Origin: Nansenia antarctica
Lineage: Eukaryota > Chordata > Actinopteri > Argentiniformes > Microstomatidae
Direction of reading: 5' to 3'
Assembly (NCBI GenBank): GCA_963989245.1
Contig: OZ022358.1
Span: 6,610,243-6,674,242, forward strand
DNA length: 64,000 bases
Positions within the stretch are counted from its first letter, which is position 1. Each line of letters starts with the position of its first letter. The notes beneath the pieces are model-generated. The model worked only from the letters and a program-made list of their open reading frames with translations, ran no database searches and had not been told where the DNA came from. Shown one piece after another: positions 26,643-38,042 of this stretch. Both the position numbers and the translations under genes were made by a program.

Positions 26643-26644
26643 AA

Positions 26645-27400
26645 TTCCAATATTCTAATTCAGAGAAAACCTTTTTACTGGAAACACATGTTTGAAAAAA
26701 AATATTGTATTTATAAAAGACTTATTAAATGAAGATGGAAGGATTATGACCCATAAGCAATTTGCTAAGACATATGGTCGCATTTGCCCCATCCAAGACT
26801 ATAATCAGTTGACTGCAGCCCTCCCCCCCAAATGGAGGGAAATAATCAATAATGACACCCGAAATATAATTGTCTGCCACCCACACAAAAAAATTGGAAA
26901 TGGCTAAAAAGGATTAAAATAAATAAACCAATCTATAATTTTTACACAACCTCAAAAGATTTAATGGCCATCCCATATCGATTACACAATAAATGGGAGA
27001 ACCTGTTTGATTGTCCACTCCCATGGTACCAAGTTTTTAATCTCATTTATAAAACAACTGTCGATTCTCACATAAGATACTTTCAATTCAAGTTAATTTA
27101 TAATTATTTAGCAACAAAAAAAACGTTACATATCTGGGGCCTAGAAGAATATAACCCATGTAGGTTCTGTGACGAGGAAATTGAATCCTCCCCCAATCTA
27201 TTTTGGTATTGTCCTTGTGTAGCCTTATTTTGGACACAAGTACAAAAGCTTTATTCCAATAAAAATCTTAAGTTGGACCGTGTGAAGGTTTTAATTGGTG
27301 ATCTTGACGAGGAAAATAAAATGATAAATAATAAAACCATTTTATTAGGTAAAATATTTATATTCAAAACACAAAAAAAGAATCCCTAAATATAAGTAGA
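26645..27400 (+). pseudogene. L1-type LINE, C-terminal ORF2 fragment
   Basis: Frames at 26692-26904 and 26964-27389 read as the region after reverse transcriptase in fish L1/Tx1-type ORF2. The first contains ALPPKWREII; the second contains PLPWYQVFNLIYKT and a zinc-knuckle-like CRFCDEEIESSPNLFWYCP. A stop and a frame shift near 26905 separate them. No reverse transcriptase core is present. Confidence 0.8.
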
Positions 27401-27653
27401 TTTAAAGAACTCCTTAAGCACAACTTTATTATAGAAACATACATTGCTGAAAAGAATGGAAATATGGAACAGCATTTGTGGGGGTGGGGCGCAGTCTCTA
27501 TTGGAGAGGTCCTTGATATGTTCGCTTGACCTCGGTCGGAGTGAACACGGTGCGTTTAGAAAGTTGTGCGCGGGAGACAGCGTGCACAATCGACTTGAAG
27601 GGTGACACATGATAGTTGACTCAATGGCAAACAAGCAAGCATCGGGGCACAAC

Positions 27654-28749
27654 ATGTACAAAATATTCCAAATAGGTAGTCCGAGCAACTGAGTTACCAT
27701 AAATGAAGTAACGTCCCTACATTGATAAGGGGGAGGCATTGTTTCACCCCAATGAAGGGGCGATGACAGCCCGGGAGGCAGTTCGGGGTGAGACATGTCT
27801 TTGACAGAAACAGCGCAAGATACCAGCAGGAGAGAGAGTAAATAATGACACCCCATTGGGATAGAGTACCTTCAGGGTGCGCGGAGTTCCACTTTTCCGA
27901 GTACAGCACTGTACCATCTACCGCCTGCAGCTAGTCCAAAATGCCGCTGCCAGGCACCAAAATGAGGGACCACATCTCCCTTCACTGGCTCCCAGTGAAG
28001 AAGAGAGTGAAGTTCAAAATCTGCACCTTTGTTTTTAAAGCTCTCAACAGTCTCGCCCCACCTTACATCAAGGACCTCCTGGACCAGTCTACCTCCTCAA
28101 GGCCCAGACCCAGGCTCAGGTCCGACGCCCAACTCAGCCTGAGGGTCCCACGTACCAACCTCAAGAGGAAGGGTGACCGTGCCTTTGCGGTGATGGCACC
28201 GACCCTGTGGAACGCGCTCCCTTCTGCCATCAAGTTTGCCCCCACTCTGGACTCCTTTAGAGCCAAGTTAAAAACCCACCTCTTCCAAAATGACATTCCC
28301 TAAATCTACTCCCTATTTGTTGTGAATTGTATGCCTGAGTTTTACGTTTAAGTCGTCTGTGTCTGATTGCTCTCTGTGTTCCTTGTCCTTGTCTTTATCT
28401 GTTCCTTTACCCGGGCTGCGCCCCGGGCCGATGTAAAAGTTGGATGGGGGGCGCATTATAAATGAAATTAACATAACATAACATAACAATGTACAAAATA
28501 TTCCAAATAGGTAGTCCGAGCAACTGAGTTACCATAAATGAAGTAACGTCCCTACATTGATAAGGGGGAGGCATTGTTTCACCCCAATGAAGGGGCGATG
28601 ACAGCCCGGGAGGCAGTTCGGGGTGAGACATGTCTTTGACAGAAACGGCGCAAGATAACAGCAGGAGAGAGAGTAAATAATGACACCCCATTGGGATAGA
28701 GTACCTTCAGGGTGCGCGGAGTTCCACTTTTCCGAGTACAACACTGTAC
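27654..28749 (+). mobile_element. L2-type LINE 3' fragment inside a 261-bp duplication
   Basis: Positions 27654-27914 and 28489-28749 are the same 261-bp sequence with about three substitutions. Between them (27915-28488) lies a LINE 3' end. Its frame reads ISLHWLPVKKRVKFKI, PPYIKDLLDQ and KGDRAFAVMAPTLWNALPSA, as in the C-terminus of L2/CR1-type ORF2. It is followed by gccgatgtaaaagttggatg and a (cataa)n tail. The 74-base tail alone recurs at 60818-60892. Confidence 0.88.
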
Positions 28750-29734
28750 GGTTTAGTGCCTCGGGCCAGAGTGAGACATCAAAACACAGAAGGAATGGTG
28801 CTCTAAAAGGCTTCTGTCGCTTCTCTGTTGGGCCCTCAGAAGCCCACAACATCATTGTCCTAACAGCATGTTCCCATTCCGGCATGAAAATCACTATGAA
28901 TACGGCATCATTAGAGGAAAGAGGCCCTGGGAGTCGTGAATCACATTGCATGAATGCAAAAAAGGAACACAGACAATAGGATATTAGGCTAATTTCAGAA
29001 AGCACACAAACACATGCCTGTCTGGCACCCCCGAGTTCTCGCCAACATAAACATACAAAGACACAGACACACGCACACTCCTCCCATAACTGCAACAAAA
29101 AGAAGAAAACAAAGAAAAAAAGAAATGACTCGCTGCTCTGCCTGCAGAAAGACCCATCATATCATATCACAGACATCCGACCACGTAAAGCTTTTGCACA
29201 GTTGTCCTCATGTTCCCCCCTTCTACAGCGCACATGGACAAACAGGAGGCCTGGTTAAAACAGTCCACAGTCAAAGGAGAGAGTATCCACTGTAATAACC
29301 AATAATGCCCACATACTGTAATGGTAATAACATCTAATCAAAGGTGGGGACACTAATTTCAGTTAAATAAGCACTTCCACTACTGGTCTATTCAATTCAG
29401 TAGAAAACTAGGGAGCACATTCCACAACTAAGGTTCTCAGCTTTCCCCTGCAGACATTCACTTTAATCAATGGCTTAAGTAAAAGTTTCTGAAAAGGTGT
29501 GTTTGTATCAAGACCTGTGCCTTCAGAAACATCTTTCTTTTTGCCCTCCAAAATGTCAATGTAAACTCCGGTGGATGCTCAATGACCTGGCTCCAACCTC
29601 ATTACAACCTCCCCTAGCCGCCACAAAGGACTCCTCCAACCCCTGGCTATCTATCACCTATCTCCATCTCCATGAGTGAGCAGGCATCGCCAAATGTCCC
29701 CCTGGCCTGGATGCTCTATTGTACGCGCTACGAT
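28750..29734. other. Intergenic unique DNA, possible conserved element
   Basis: The part at 28750-28975 is unique and repeat-free (ggccctcagaagcccacaac, gaatcacattgcatgaatgc) and could be conserved non-coding DNA. No exon is visible. Confidence 0.3.
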
Positions 29735-31065
29735 GATTAGTATGGAGGGTGTATCATGCCGTATTTAAATACAATACAAACATCGGAATGCAATACACAC
29801 ATCGGAATGGAATACACGTGTAACACCAAATACAATGCAAAAATACGGAATGTTTGTGCCAAAATAAAAGCAATGTGTATTACATTTGAGCGCAGCGTAT
29901 TCCATTCTAGCATGTGTATTGTATTTGGTCACGAGTGTATTGTATTTGGTCACGAGTGTATTCCATTCTGCATGTGTATTACATTTGAGCGCTGTAGGTA
30001 TTATGGCACTCGCAAATACAATGCAAATTAGTATCCGCCCATATGCAAATTAGTATCCGCCCATAGGTTCTGCCCTTTCCGGCCATAGGATTCGCGATGC
30101 CAACGATGACGACAGTTTCTGTAATAGCTTATTAATAAAGATTCGAAAAATTATGCTGACCATCGTATTATCTTAGTTTAATGTCATTTCAATGAATCAT
30201 ATAACTTTTATTTACAACAAGCACAACACAAAAATCGCTATTATGCACCGTCTTTGTCCGCGAATAACACCGGCTGTGGAGGTGGTACACACTTTGCTAA
30301 CGTCACCATCTGTCTACGGTCATTTTGAGCCCTTAACCACCGCGCTGACACCCCGAGAAGTTATGCTTTTAACCGTAAACTCGATGAACCGGGAGTTAGC
30401 CCCAGACAGCGCTGCACTCGTATCTATCAGCCTGTCTGTATAATGATGTCGTTGAATGCCGATGCTGTGGTACTGTGCTGAATGAACCATTCGCTGACTG
30501 TCTTAATAAATCAAGTACAGAGATTCCAACCCGTGTTGAACATTCTATTTCCTTGTCAAATCGTGTATGCTGTCATTGCTGTGCACCATGAGATGACAAA
30601 GCATTTAAGATCACAATCCTCAATAGATTGATTCCATATTTCCGTAGAAATACATCGCTCCCTGTATAACGATATATATCTAACGTTACATGTTTTAATA
30701 GTAAGGGCATTTTACCAGATATTTGACCAATCTGCGAAGTAAATCGTTACCAAGAAATTTCTTCACCAATGTGTTTCTAAAGGTGTGTAATAACATGTCC
30801 TAAAAGGTTGAAATTCAACTCCTGTGGGAAACCTCATAAAAAACTGCTCAAAGTTGGGGTACCGATAACCGATTTTCGAAAATTCGAAAATGCTTAAATT
30901 GGACTTGAGTAACTTTTGAGGGGTCAAACTAGGCATTTTTCATGATTCTGAGTTGATTGCAAGCATTTATTTGTCACCAAGAGCACTTCCTGGTGCAACC
31001 CCCAAACCCCCCCCACCCCCATTGGTGGTTGGCATTCAAAGTGAGGAAGTTTGGAGGTAACAGGT

Positions 31066-32125
31066 AACATTAGACAACATTAGACAGCACCAGCAGAGAG
31101 GCACTATCATGGGCATGGACTCTTAGTCATAGGCCTCACTACATGTGGAACAATAGAACCAGGCTGCTTGAGCTACTCACACAGCCCAGCAGAGAGGCAC
31201 TATCATGGGCATGGACACTTAGTCATAGGCCTCACTACATGTGGAACAATAGAACCAGGCTGCTTGAGCTACTCACACAGCCCAGCAGAGAGGTACTATC
31301 ATGGGCATGGAAACGGAGTCATAGGCCTCACTACATGTGGAACAATAGAACCAGGCTGCTTCATTTACTCACACAGCCCAGCAGAGAGACACTATCATGG
31401 GCATGGAAACAGAGTCATAGGCCTCACTACATGTGGAACAATAGAACCAGGCTGCTTCAGCTACTCACTCAGCCCAGCAGAGAGACACTCTGCTGGGCAG
31501 TAACTTACCTGTTATGGAGGCCTAAAAAAAGGGAGATGAAAGTGAAGCTGAATAGCTTCACTCTCACCTCCCATTGTGGAAGAGATGTACCAACATGAGA
31601 TGTACCAAGGACTACCAGAGGTGTTCAGCTAGACACACAGCCCAGAGACAACACACCTTCCATGGGTGCTGTGACTAGGCCTGTGGCCCTATGCTGGAGG
31701 TCACATGAGCTCCAGGGCCTAACTGCTACTCTGTCAGTCCGATTAGGAGTGCTCTCACTGGGCCTAGCTGTCTACCATTCACCCCTCATCTGGAGCTCTG
31801 ACCTCCAGGGCCTAACTGCTACTCTGTCAGTCCGATTAGGAGTGCTCTCACTGGGCCTAGCTGTCTACCAGTCACCCCTCTTCTGGAGCTCTGACCTCCA
31901 GGTACTATGTGATACACTGCCAGTCCGATTAGGAGAGCCCTCACTGGGCCTAGCTGTCTACCAGTCACCCCTCTTCTGGAGCTATGACCTCCATGATAGT
32001 GCCTCTCTGCTGGGCTGTGTGAGTAGCTCAAGCAGCCTGGTTCTATTGTTCCACATGTAGTGAGGCCTATGACTAAGAGTCCATTCCCATGATAGTGCCT
32101 CTCTGCTGGTGCTGTCTAATGATTG
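31066..32125. repeat. Nested tandem arrays (96 bp x4, 93 bp x3) with inverted ends
   Basis: A 96-bp unit (tatcatgggcatgga ... cagcccagcagagag) repeats from 31105, 31201, 31297 and 31393. A different 93-bp unit (cctccagggcctaactgct...) repeats from about 31711, 31804 and 31897. Positions 31994-32120 are an inverted copy of the left array edge, ending in ctctgctggtgctgtctaat. The whole therefore looks like a non-autonomous element with terminal repeats over 100 bp. It lies inside the larger transposon. Both periods are multiples of three, which leaves long frames open by chance. Confidence 0.85.
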
Positions 32126-32280
32126 ATTGATTGATTGATTGAAAACCTTTATTGTCCCCAATGGGGAAATTTTGTTGTCAAACAGCTCAGTTAGGGCAGA
32201 AAACATTCACTACAGAAAACAGAAGACATTCAATAAAATACATAAAACAGTGCAGGCTCAATAAGTAAAAAGTTCCAAAA
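32121..32280 (-). mobile_element. LINE/SINE 3' tail
   Basis: A (ttga)n run leads into aaaacctttattgtccccaa and tggggaaattttgttgtc, a 3' end common on fish retroposons, in reverse orientation. Confidence 0.6.
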
Positions 32281-32854
32281 GTTCCAGCTCCAGGTCTCCC
32301 CCACCCTGCAGGGCCTGGTTGTAGAGTTGACTCTACAACTCTCTGGTTGTAGAGTTGTAGAGTTGTAGAGATCACAGGACGGTTGGTGAAGGGATGGGGG
32401 CGCAATTGGCACCGGCTGATCACCAACCGTCCTGTGGCTCCCCCTGCAGGTCGGAACGCGCCATGTTCCCCACAGTTACGGTCTGATAGAGTTGATATGG
32501 AGGTCAGATCCTGGTGGACGTAACAGTTAGTCACTGGGTCAGATAGCTATAGCTAACATTATTACCTAGCAAGGTATTACCTAAGCTAATTAGCCAGCTT
32601 ATCATTATGGAGGCTTTATGGTTGTTGTAACTATTATTCTTTTAATGATACAAAAAAGTCTTGAATCAGAAACAGAATTTATTTTAATAACATGCTGTGC
32701 AAACACAAGTAAACAAGTAATGATAAGTAATAACGTTTTGCCAGTCGTAGCATTGAACAAGCACGGTGCCATTCTCCAGGCCTACAAGCTGGGGGATGTT
32801 GCCGTGTTTCACTGGAGAGCTGTCCCTCACGACTCTAGCAATGTCATCCAAAGT

Positions 32855-35800
32855 CTAGCTCAACAGGGTAGTCAAGACTTCCAGTGTTTGCAAATACAAG
32901 TGCACCCCATAATCTTTCACTGTGTTATCAGGATGAGGGAGCTGGTCTAGCTCTGCCTGAGAAAGTTGCCGTGACAGTTGAATCTCAGGCACTTGAATTC
33001 CAGCAGCGTCTTCTCCAGGGTCACTGGGTCCAATCCAGTCAATGCCGTAGTTAATGTCCACCTAAACATCAGGTTAAACAGAATGGATAGGGTTATTGGT
33101 TTTGAGAGGTATCTGTATGACAGATGACGTCACAATCTCATGCTACAACCGGACACACACAGACGGACACATGTCATGTATAGAAGTGGCTGCACCACTT
33201 AAAAAGACGGTTACATTTTTAACAGCAATGTAATATGAGAATGTCAGCCTATTTCAGCATGAGTTGAAGGATCTTCCATTAGTGATCTACTGTTTCCAAT
33301 AAACTCCAATGACAACAACTGTCTATTTTGGTATGATTTTAAAGGTATATAAAAACAGTGTATCCGCTCACTGTTTCTGTTGCTTGTTGGTTGTTATTTT
33401 ATGTTGTATGTTGTATGTTTTTATAGTATAAATAAATAATAACAACATCTTTTTTTAATTAAGTGCTGCTTTTCTTGGCCAGGGCTCATTTGAAAAAGAG
33501 GCTACTGTCTCGATATGACTACCCTGGTTAAATAAAGGATTAATAAAAAAGTATAGAAACCTGCTGTAGATCTGGAGCGCCTGGGCTGTTTCGGAACCTG
33601 TGCCATAGCTGCATGGGTGACTGATTTCGGGCAGTGCGGATTCCATGGTGGTTCCACCCCTGGACAAAGAAGTCCAGGTGCATCTGAATCCTGGGCAGGA
33701 ACACCCATTGAAGAGCAAAGAGGTGTGTCTCATCGTCTGGACACAAGAGTCCTTCACACTCCAAGTGCCAAAAGAGTGAGTGGAAGAGCTCTGTCACACC
33801 GATGAAGACATCCCTCCAGAGTCTCTCTATTCTGTTGGGGGATAAAATATACACCATATGTATGGTGTAAACCACAAAGAGGGATGCATATATCAAAATA
33901 TACTGCATGGGTAGGCTGCTCATTAACCCTACCCATGAAATATATACAAACGCCTCAGAGTGCTTCATACCATGGTCACCATTACAATAATATGGGTAAT
34001 AGGTGTTGAACAATTGTAATTGGTGTAAGGTGTTAGAGTATTGTTACAGAAATATGACTACTTGTGAAAGAAATACCTCTGGTTATGCACACTTCTCCCA
34101 GCAATGTGGGAGTGTCTGTCGATACCTCTGTTGGCCACCATGTAGCTTGCTACATCCCAGTTCTCGCCCCCTTTATCGCTGCGAACCCTGGATGGCAAGC
34201 CGTGTGCATGGACAGCCTCAAGAAAATGGGAACAGACTGTCTCGGCACGGTTGTTGTTGGATGCTTTCAGAAACACAACCATTCTGCTGAAACCATCTAT
34301 CCCTCCATGGATAATGATGCGCCACCTTCAGAAAACATAAGAAATGAGACACATTTATGATGAATATGATTTTGTTTTTCTCAATTACTTGTTATTCATC
34401 ACTTCTGACCAATATTATCTATGGATACCTGATAAGCTTATGATTCCCATCAATGTGCCACAAGCAGTTTGGTGCGGGGACACTGTACACCCTTCTTCTT
34501 ATTGTGTTCAGACGTAATGTACGCTCCAATACTCCCTCTGGGTCAATGCGTCTCATTGCTTGTTGGACTCGGAGACCTATGATCATAATATCCAATAACA
34601 GTGATCATTAATACAATTTAAAAGGACAATATGGTTACAAAATACATCACATAACCTTGTTTTGTGGGATTTGGAGCTTTGTATACTGTTCTGCACTAAC
34701 AACACAAGCTACTTTCCAAATCCCCCTCCCTCAATACACTGTATACAGTCATGCTTGAAAGTCGTCATCAGACTATGGGACTCATATGAAGATCAAATAA
34801 AAGCATAAAATGTGTGGAAATTCCAACAGGGTTCACAAGCGTTCAAGCATGATATACGGATCCTGCTGTGGACTCATTTTCACCATCGACCTTTTTCAAT
34901 GATTGTCCATTGGATGTAAACATGATTTAAACTTTCTTGATGGCAAATGTATTCATGTGATAAAACCTTTGGTGCCAAGATAGCTGTAGGTTTGCCAAAC
35001 TCTGAATCAGACTACATACTCTGAACCCTGATGCCTCTCCCTTGAAGATGTCCTCGCACCATCTTGTACCCACAGTTGGGAAACATATGCTGGATATCAG
35101 AAATAATGGTGTCCAGGTGCTCATCTTCCACATCAGAATAGAAATCTGATACCCTATTGTGAAAAAAAGATATATTGTAATATTTATGACATACTTATAT
35201 GACGTTACATACAGTTTACAGTGATGTCTGTGTGTGTCCGTTCGTAGGATTGATTGGACAAGAGGCATTCCATGACTGCTGATCAGATTTCCAGAGCGAA
35301 TTTACGAACGCAGCCGAGTACCCAAGTACCCACTCGATATAATAAACAGCAGTTTAACGATCACAAAATACTCATACTTTGTGGATACGTTCGTTTGGGG
35401 CTGTGTGATCATCTAATTATGTGTAGTTATGTGTTTCTAGCATGTCGATGTTCTATCAGAATGTTGTGATGTTATCAAAATTAAGAAGATGAATGGCTGA
35501 AATGGCGCAAAGCGGGGAAAAACAGATACATCTAAAGTCTGGATGGAACGATTATATTTCAAAACAAACTTTAACTCCCCGAGGGCTCCGACTACTGCCA
35601 AGTCTATCTGGGTTTATTTGCAAGGACCTTCGCCTGTAGGCCTACAGTGTTATGGAAAACGAAGGTTTCTGCCGAATGCTGCAACACTGGAACCACGATA
35701 TTACATACCAGTTAACACAGATATCTGCAAAATCATGCAATGCCTACCAAATACTGACATGTCAATCCGGACGGTAATATAATTATCAGAGTTTGGTTTT

Positions 35801-36230
35801 AGTTTTAGTATTCAGTTCAATGTGTGACTGACCTCATGTCGTTTTGCTCCATTCTTCTACTGATCGTCCTCAGCGAAACATTGAGTATACCGGCAACATC
35901 TGTCGCTGATATGCCCAAGCTGACGTAGAACTCAATTAAACTGAACGGGACGTCCAATTTTGGACGGCCCGGTCGGCCAGTGGTGATGATCCCAGTCTCG
36001 GGTGCTGTTGCGTTTGGCATCGTTAATGTCAACAAATGTTCCTGTTGAATGGTCATCAAGGCGGTTACCGTTACTTGAGGAAATTCTACACCCATAGCAG
36101 CAGAGATTTGCCCCATTCTATCCAACAGCCACTCTACGCGGTAGAACACAAAATCGTTAGACACTGTGTTTTGCTCCGTCTGAAGTTGGAGGCCACGGAT
36201 TTCTCGTCGTACAATCTCAAATGCGTCCAT
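32855..36230 (-). CDS. DDE integrase-type transposase, six exons, intact
   Basis: The enzyme would cut and join transposon ends in the nucleus. Exons, in transcript order, are 36230-35833, 35153-35020, 34576-34429, 34325-34077, 33831-33561 and 33061-32855. All have GT-AG borders and matching phases, giving 468 residues with no stop or frame break. The N-terminal third holds a GRPGRPKL hook and a helix-turn-helix (ISATDVAGILNVSLRTISRR, about residues 110-130). The catalytic core has Asp220 in WHIDGNHKL, Asp277 in VRSDKGGEN and Glu312 in HNQRIERLW, with 34 residues between the last two. This family appears in fish genomes as uncharacterised integrase-core proteins (from memory). The C-terminus ends in GVHLYLQTLEVL. 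The intron between exons 5 and 6 contains a LINE tail (33330-33545). It could be a live transposase or a recently silenced one. Confidence 0.88.
33330..33547 (+). mobile_element. LINE 3' end inside the transposase intron
   Basis: The segment ends in ttggccagggctcatttgaa, then gactaccctggttaaataaa and ggattaataaaaaa. This is the same tail class as 18120-18412. It ends 14 bases from the exon 5 donor. Confidence 0.65.
35230..35325. mobile_element. Short MITE related to 50285-50428
   Basis: The ends gtccgttcgta and tacgaacgcag are inverted, and the interior (ttggacaagaggcattccatg, gatcagatttccagagcgaa) matches the MITE at 50285-50428 in reverse orientation. It lies in the first intron of the transposase gene. 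Confidence 0.65.
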
Positions 36231-36905
36231 GTTGTTAACCTTATGATATGATAAAGGCTAGGCTAATACTATAAGGCTATTATAAGGAAAAGGCTCGTGG
36301 AAAGGCTGGAGACACACAACAGGCAACACGTGCAGCAATTGATGAAAGGGCAAACTCTACAGATGTCAGAGTTTTTATACTCTCTTGAAGCTCCCATAGC
36401 GAATCACAGCGCCACTTATGGCCGGAAAGGGCAGAACCTATGGCTGGAACCGGAAGGTTGTATTCCATTCCGATGTAGGTGCCATAATACCTACATCGGA
36501 ATGGAATACAATGCAAATTAGATCGGATTTACATAGGATATCGAAAAGCAATGCAAATGAGTAACCGGATATCGAAAAGCAATGCAAATGAGTACCCAGA
36601 ACCTATGGGCGGATACTAATTTGCATTGTATTTGCAGCATTGTATTTGCAAGTGCCATAATACCTACAGCGCTCAAATGTAATACACATGCAGAATGGAA
36701 TACACTCGTGACCAAATACAATACACATGCTAGAATGGAATACGCTGCGCTCAAATGTAATACACATTGCTTTTATTTTGGCACAAACATTCCGTATTTT
36801 TGCATTGTATTTGGTGTTACACGTGTATTCCATTCCGATGTGTGTATTGCATTCCGATGTTTGTATTGTATTTAAATCAGGCATGATACACCCTCCATAG
36901 ATTAG

Positions 36906-38040
36906 ATGTAAACGGAGATGGAGAATAGCCCCGTTGGAGTCCAGCTGACGTGGTCCTACAACGTGGGTGCGTTGTCGATTGGTCAGCCGGCCCGGTAGAG
37001 CTGGAGCTGGTTAGCCGGCCCGGTAGAGCTGGAGCTGGGGGACGAGGCGTTCAGGAGGCCGCTGGAAAAGCAGCGGAGATCTGCGCTGGGGATGGTGAGT
37101 AGCGGGGGAGCGCCGGTGATATTCGGTCTCCGGTTTGCTGAATTGTTGGGAGGTGAAATCCGTCAATTTAGGGAGTTGGTGGACTTGGCGTCTTGGTTAC
37201 AGTGGCTGCTTAATTATTAGCGAGTAACGATTGTAAATCCTGTTTATCAGCAGCTTAACTTAATGTACTACGCACAACTGAACGATTAAGCAGACAGCGC
37301 ACTGAATTGCTATAAAACAAACAGTAAACGATAAACAAACTAAGATGTCATACACTGACATGGACGAGACTTGCAACGTAACGCCATCTTGGATCCAAGT
37401 TCCAAGGTAACAAGTTCATAAATAATATCTGGGCCCCATACACCGCACGACTCCAGATACATCGGTTTATTTGCATCACCAATCCATACAGAACAGTGAA
37501 CAGGCCCTACCTATCTCCCCAACACAATCAGTCATGGTTTGTACCATTACAACCTTCCCCCATAATCCTTTGCGCTGCTTCGTAGATTCCGATTGGTTGC
37601 CGGCTGCCATTGTCACAATACTGATGTGGACGGCCAACAGCCAAGCATTCAACTCGTCAATGCATTAACTATTCAAAGTGATTAGAATATATATATTTAA
37701 AAATAATGCTAGCATCCTGTGTAACATTATAACAGAGGTCCTTTCATTTCACAAACACACACCGTCTCCTTCCTCTGAGTCTTCACTGGGTGAATTATGA
37801 ACGTGTCTTTTGAAATCCACTGCACACTGTCAAATGCTAAACTATTTTTTAGCATAGAGTTCATCGACAGTTTCTGGAAAACAATGACCTTGTGACTGTG
37901 TTTTGGCCTTGAATGACTGATGCAGTTGTCCACTGGTATTGCATCTCAACGTGCTTTATTGCAGAAGTGGATGGGGCAATGTAATCTGATGGCCATGTAA
38001 CTGGACCTATGGCAAGCAGCGCTGCCTGAGTTAGGCCCAG
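36906..38040. other. Intergenic DNA and PDK3 3' UTR
   Basis: A 28-bp unit (ccggcccggtagagctggag with flanks) is tandemly duplicated at about 36985-37040. The rest is unique sequence without exons. PDK3's polyadenylation signal is at 37955-37960 on the minus strand (AATAAA), only about 83 bases after the stop codon, so the 3' UTR may be very short unless a distal site is used. Confidence 0.5.
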
Positions 38041-38042
38041 AG

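Larger units (their letters stand above)
29735..36905 (-). mobile_element. Complete integrase-type DNA transposon (IS3EU-like)
   Basis: The element spans 29741-36899 (7,159 bp). It starts TATGGAGGGTGTATCATGCC and ends with the inverse of that, and it is flanked by GATTAG at 29735-29740 and 36900-36905, a perfect 6-bp target duplication. The inverted repeats are about 340 bp on the left (to 30081) and about 480 bp on the right (from 36422). The right arm is enlarged by extra subrepeats and an internal palindrome near 36470-36500. The cargo is one minus-strand, six-exon DDE transposase gene. Termini of the TAY...RTA form, a 6-bp duplication and an integrase-like protein fit what I recall of the IS3EU group; Ginger is the alternative. 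Nested repeats fill 31066-32375. Confidence 0.88.

Noticed and set aside
27386..29098. Minus-strand frames sharing MGCHYLLSLLL (27856 and 28691) as duplicate genes
   Set aside because: They are the two copies of the 261-bp duplication around a LINE. There are no splice signals and the frames run into unrelated sequence.
31081..31500. CRISPR-like array
   Set aside because: Repeats of 96 bp without variable spacers in eukaryotic DNA: an ordinary minisatellite.
31143..31598. A 151-codon tandem repeat protein (MWNNRTRLLELL units)
   Set aside because: The 96-bp repeat period is a multiple of three, so any frame lacking a stop in one unit stays open. More than one frame is open, and the array belongs to a nested mobile element.
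32187..32534. Minus-strand frames as an extra exon of the large transposon's gene
   Set aside because: The transposase already ends in a stop at 32855 with a family-like C-terminus. This stretch contains short palindromic TAGAGTTG repeats and a retroposon tail.
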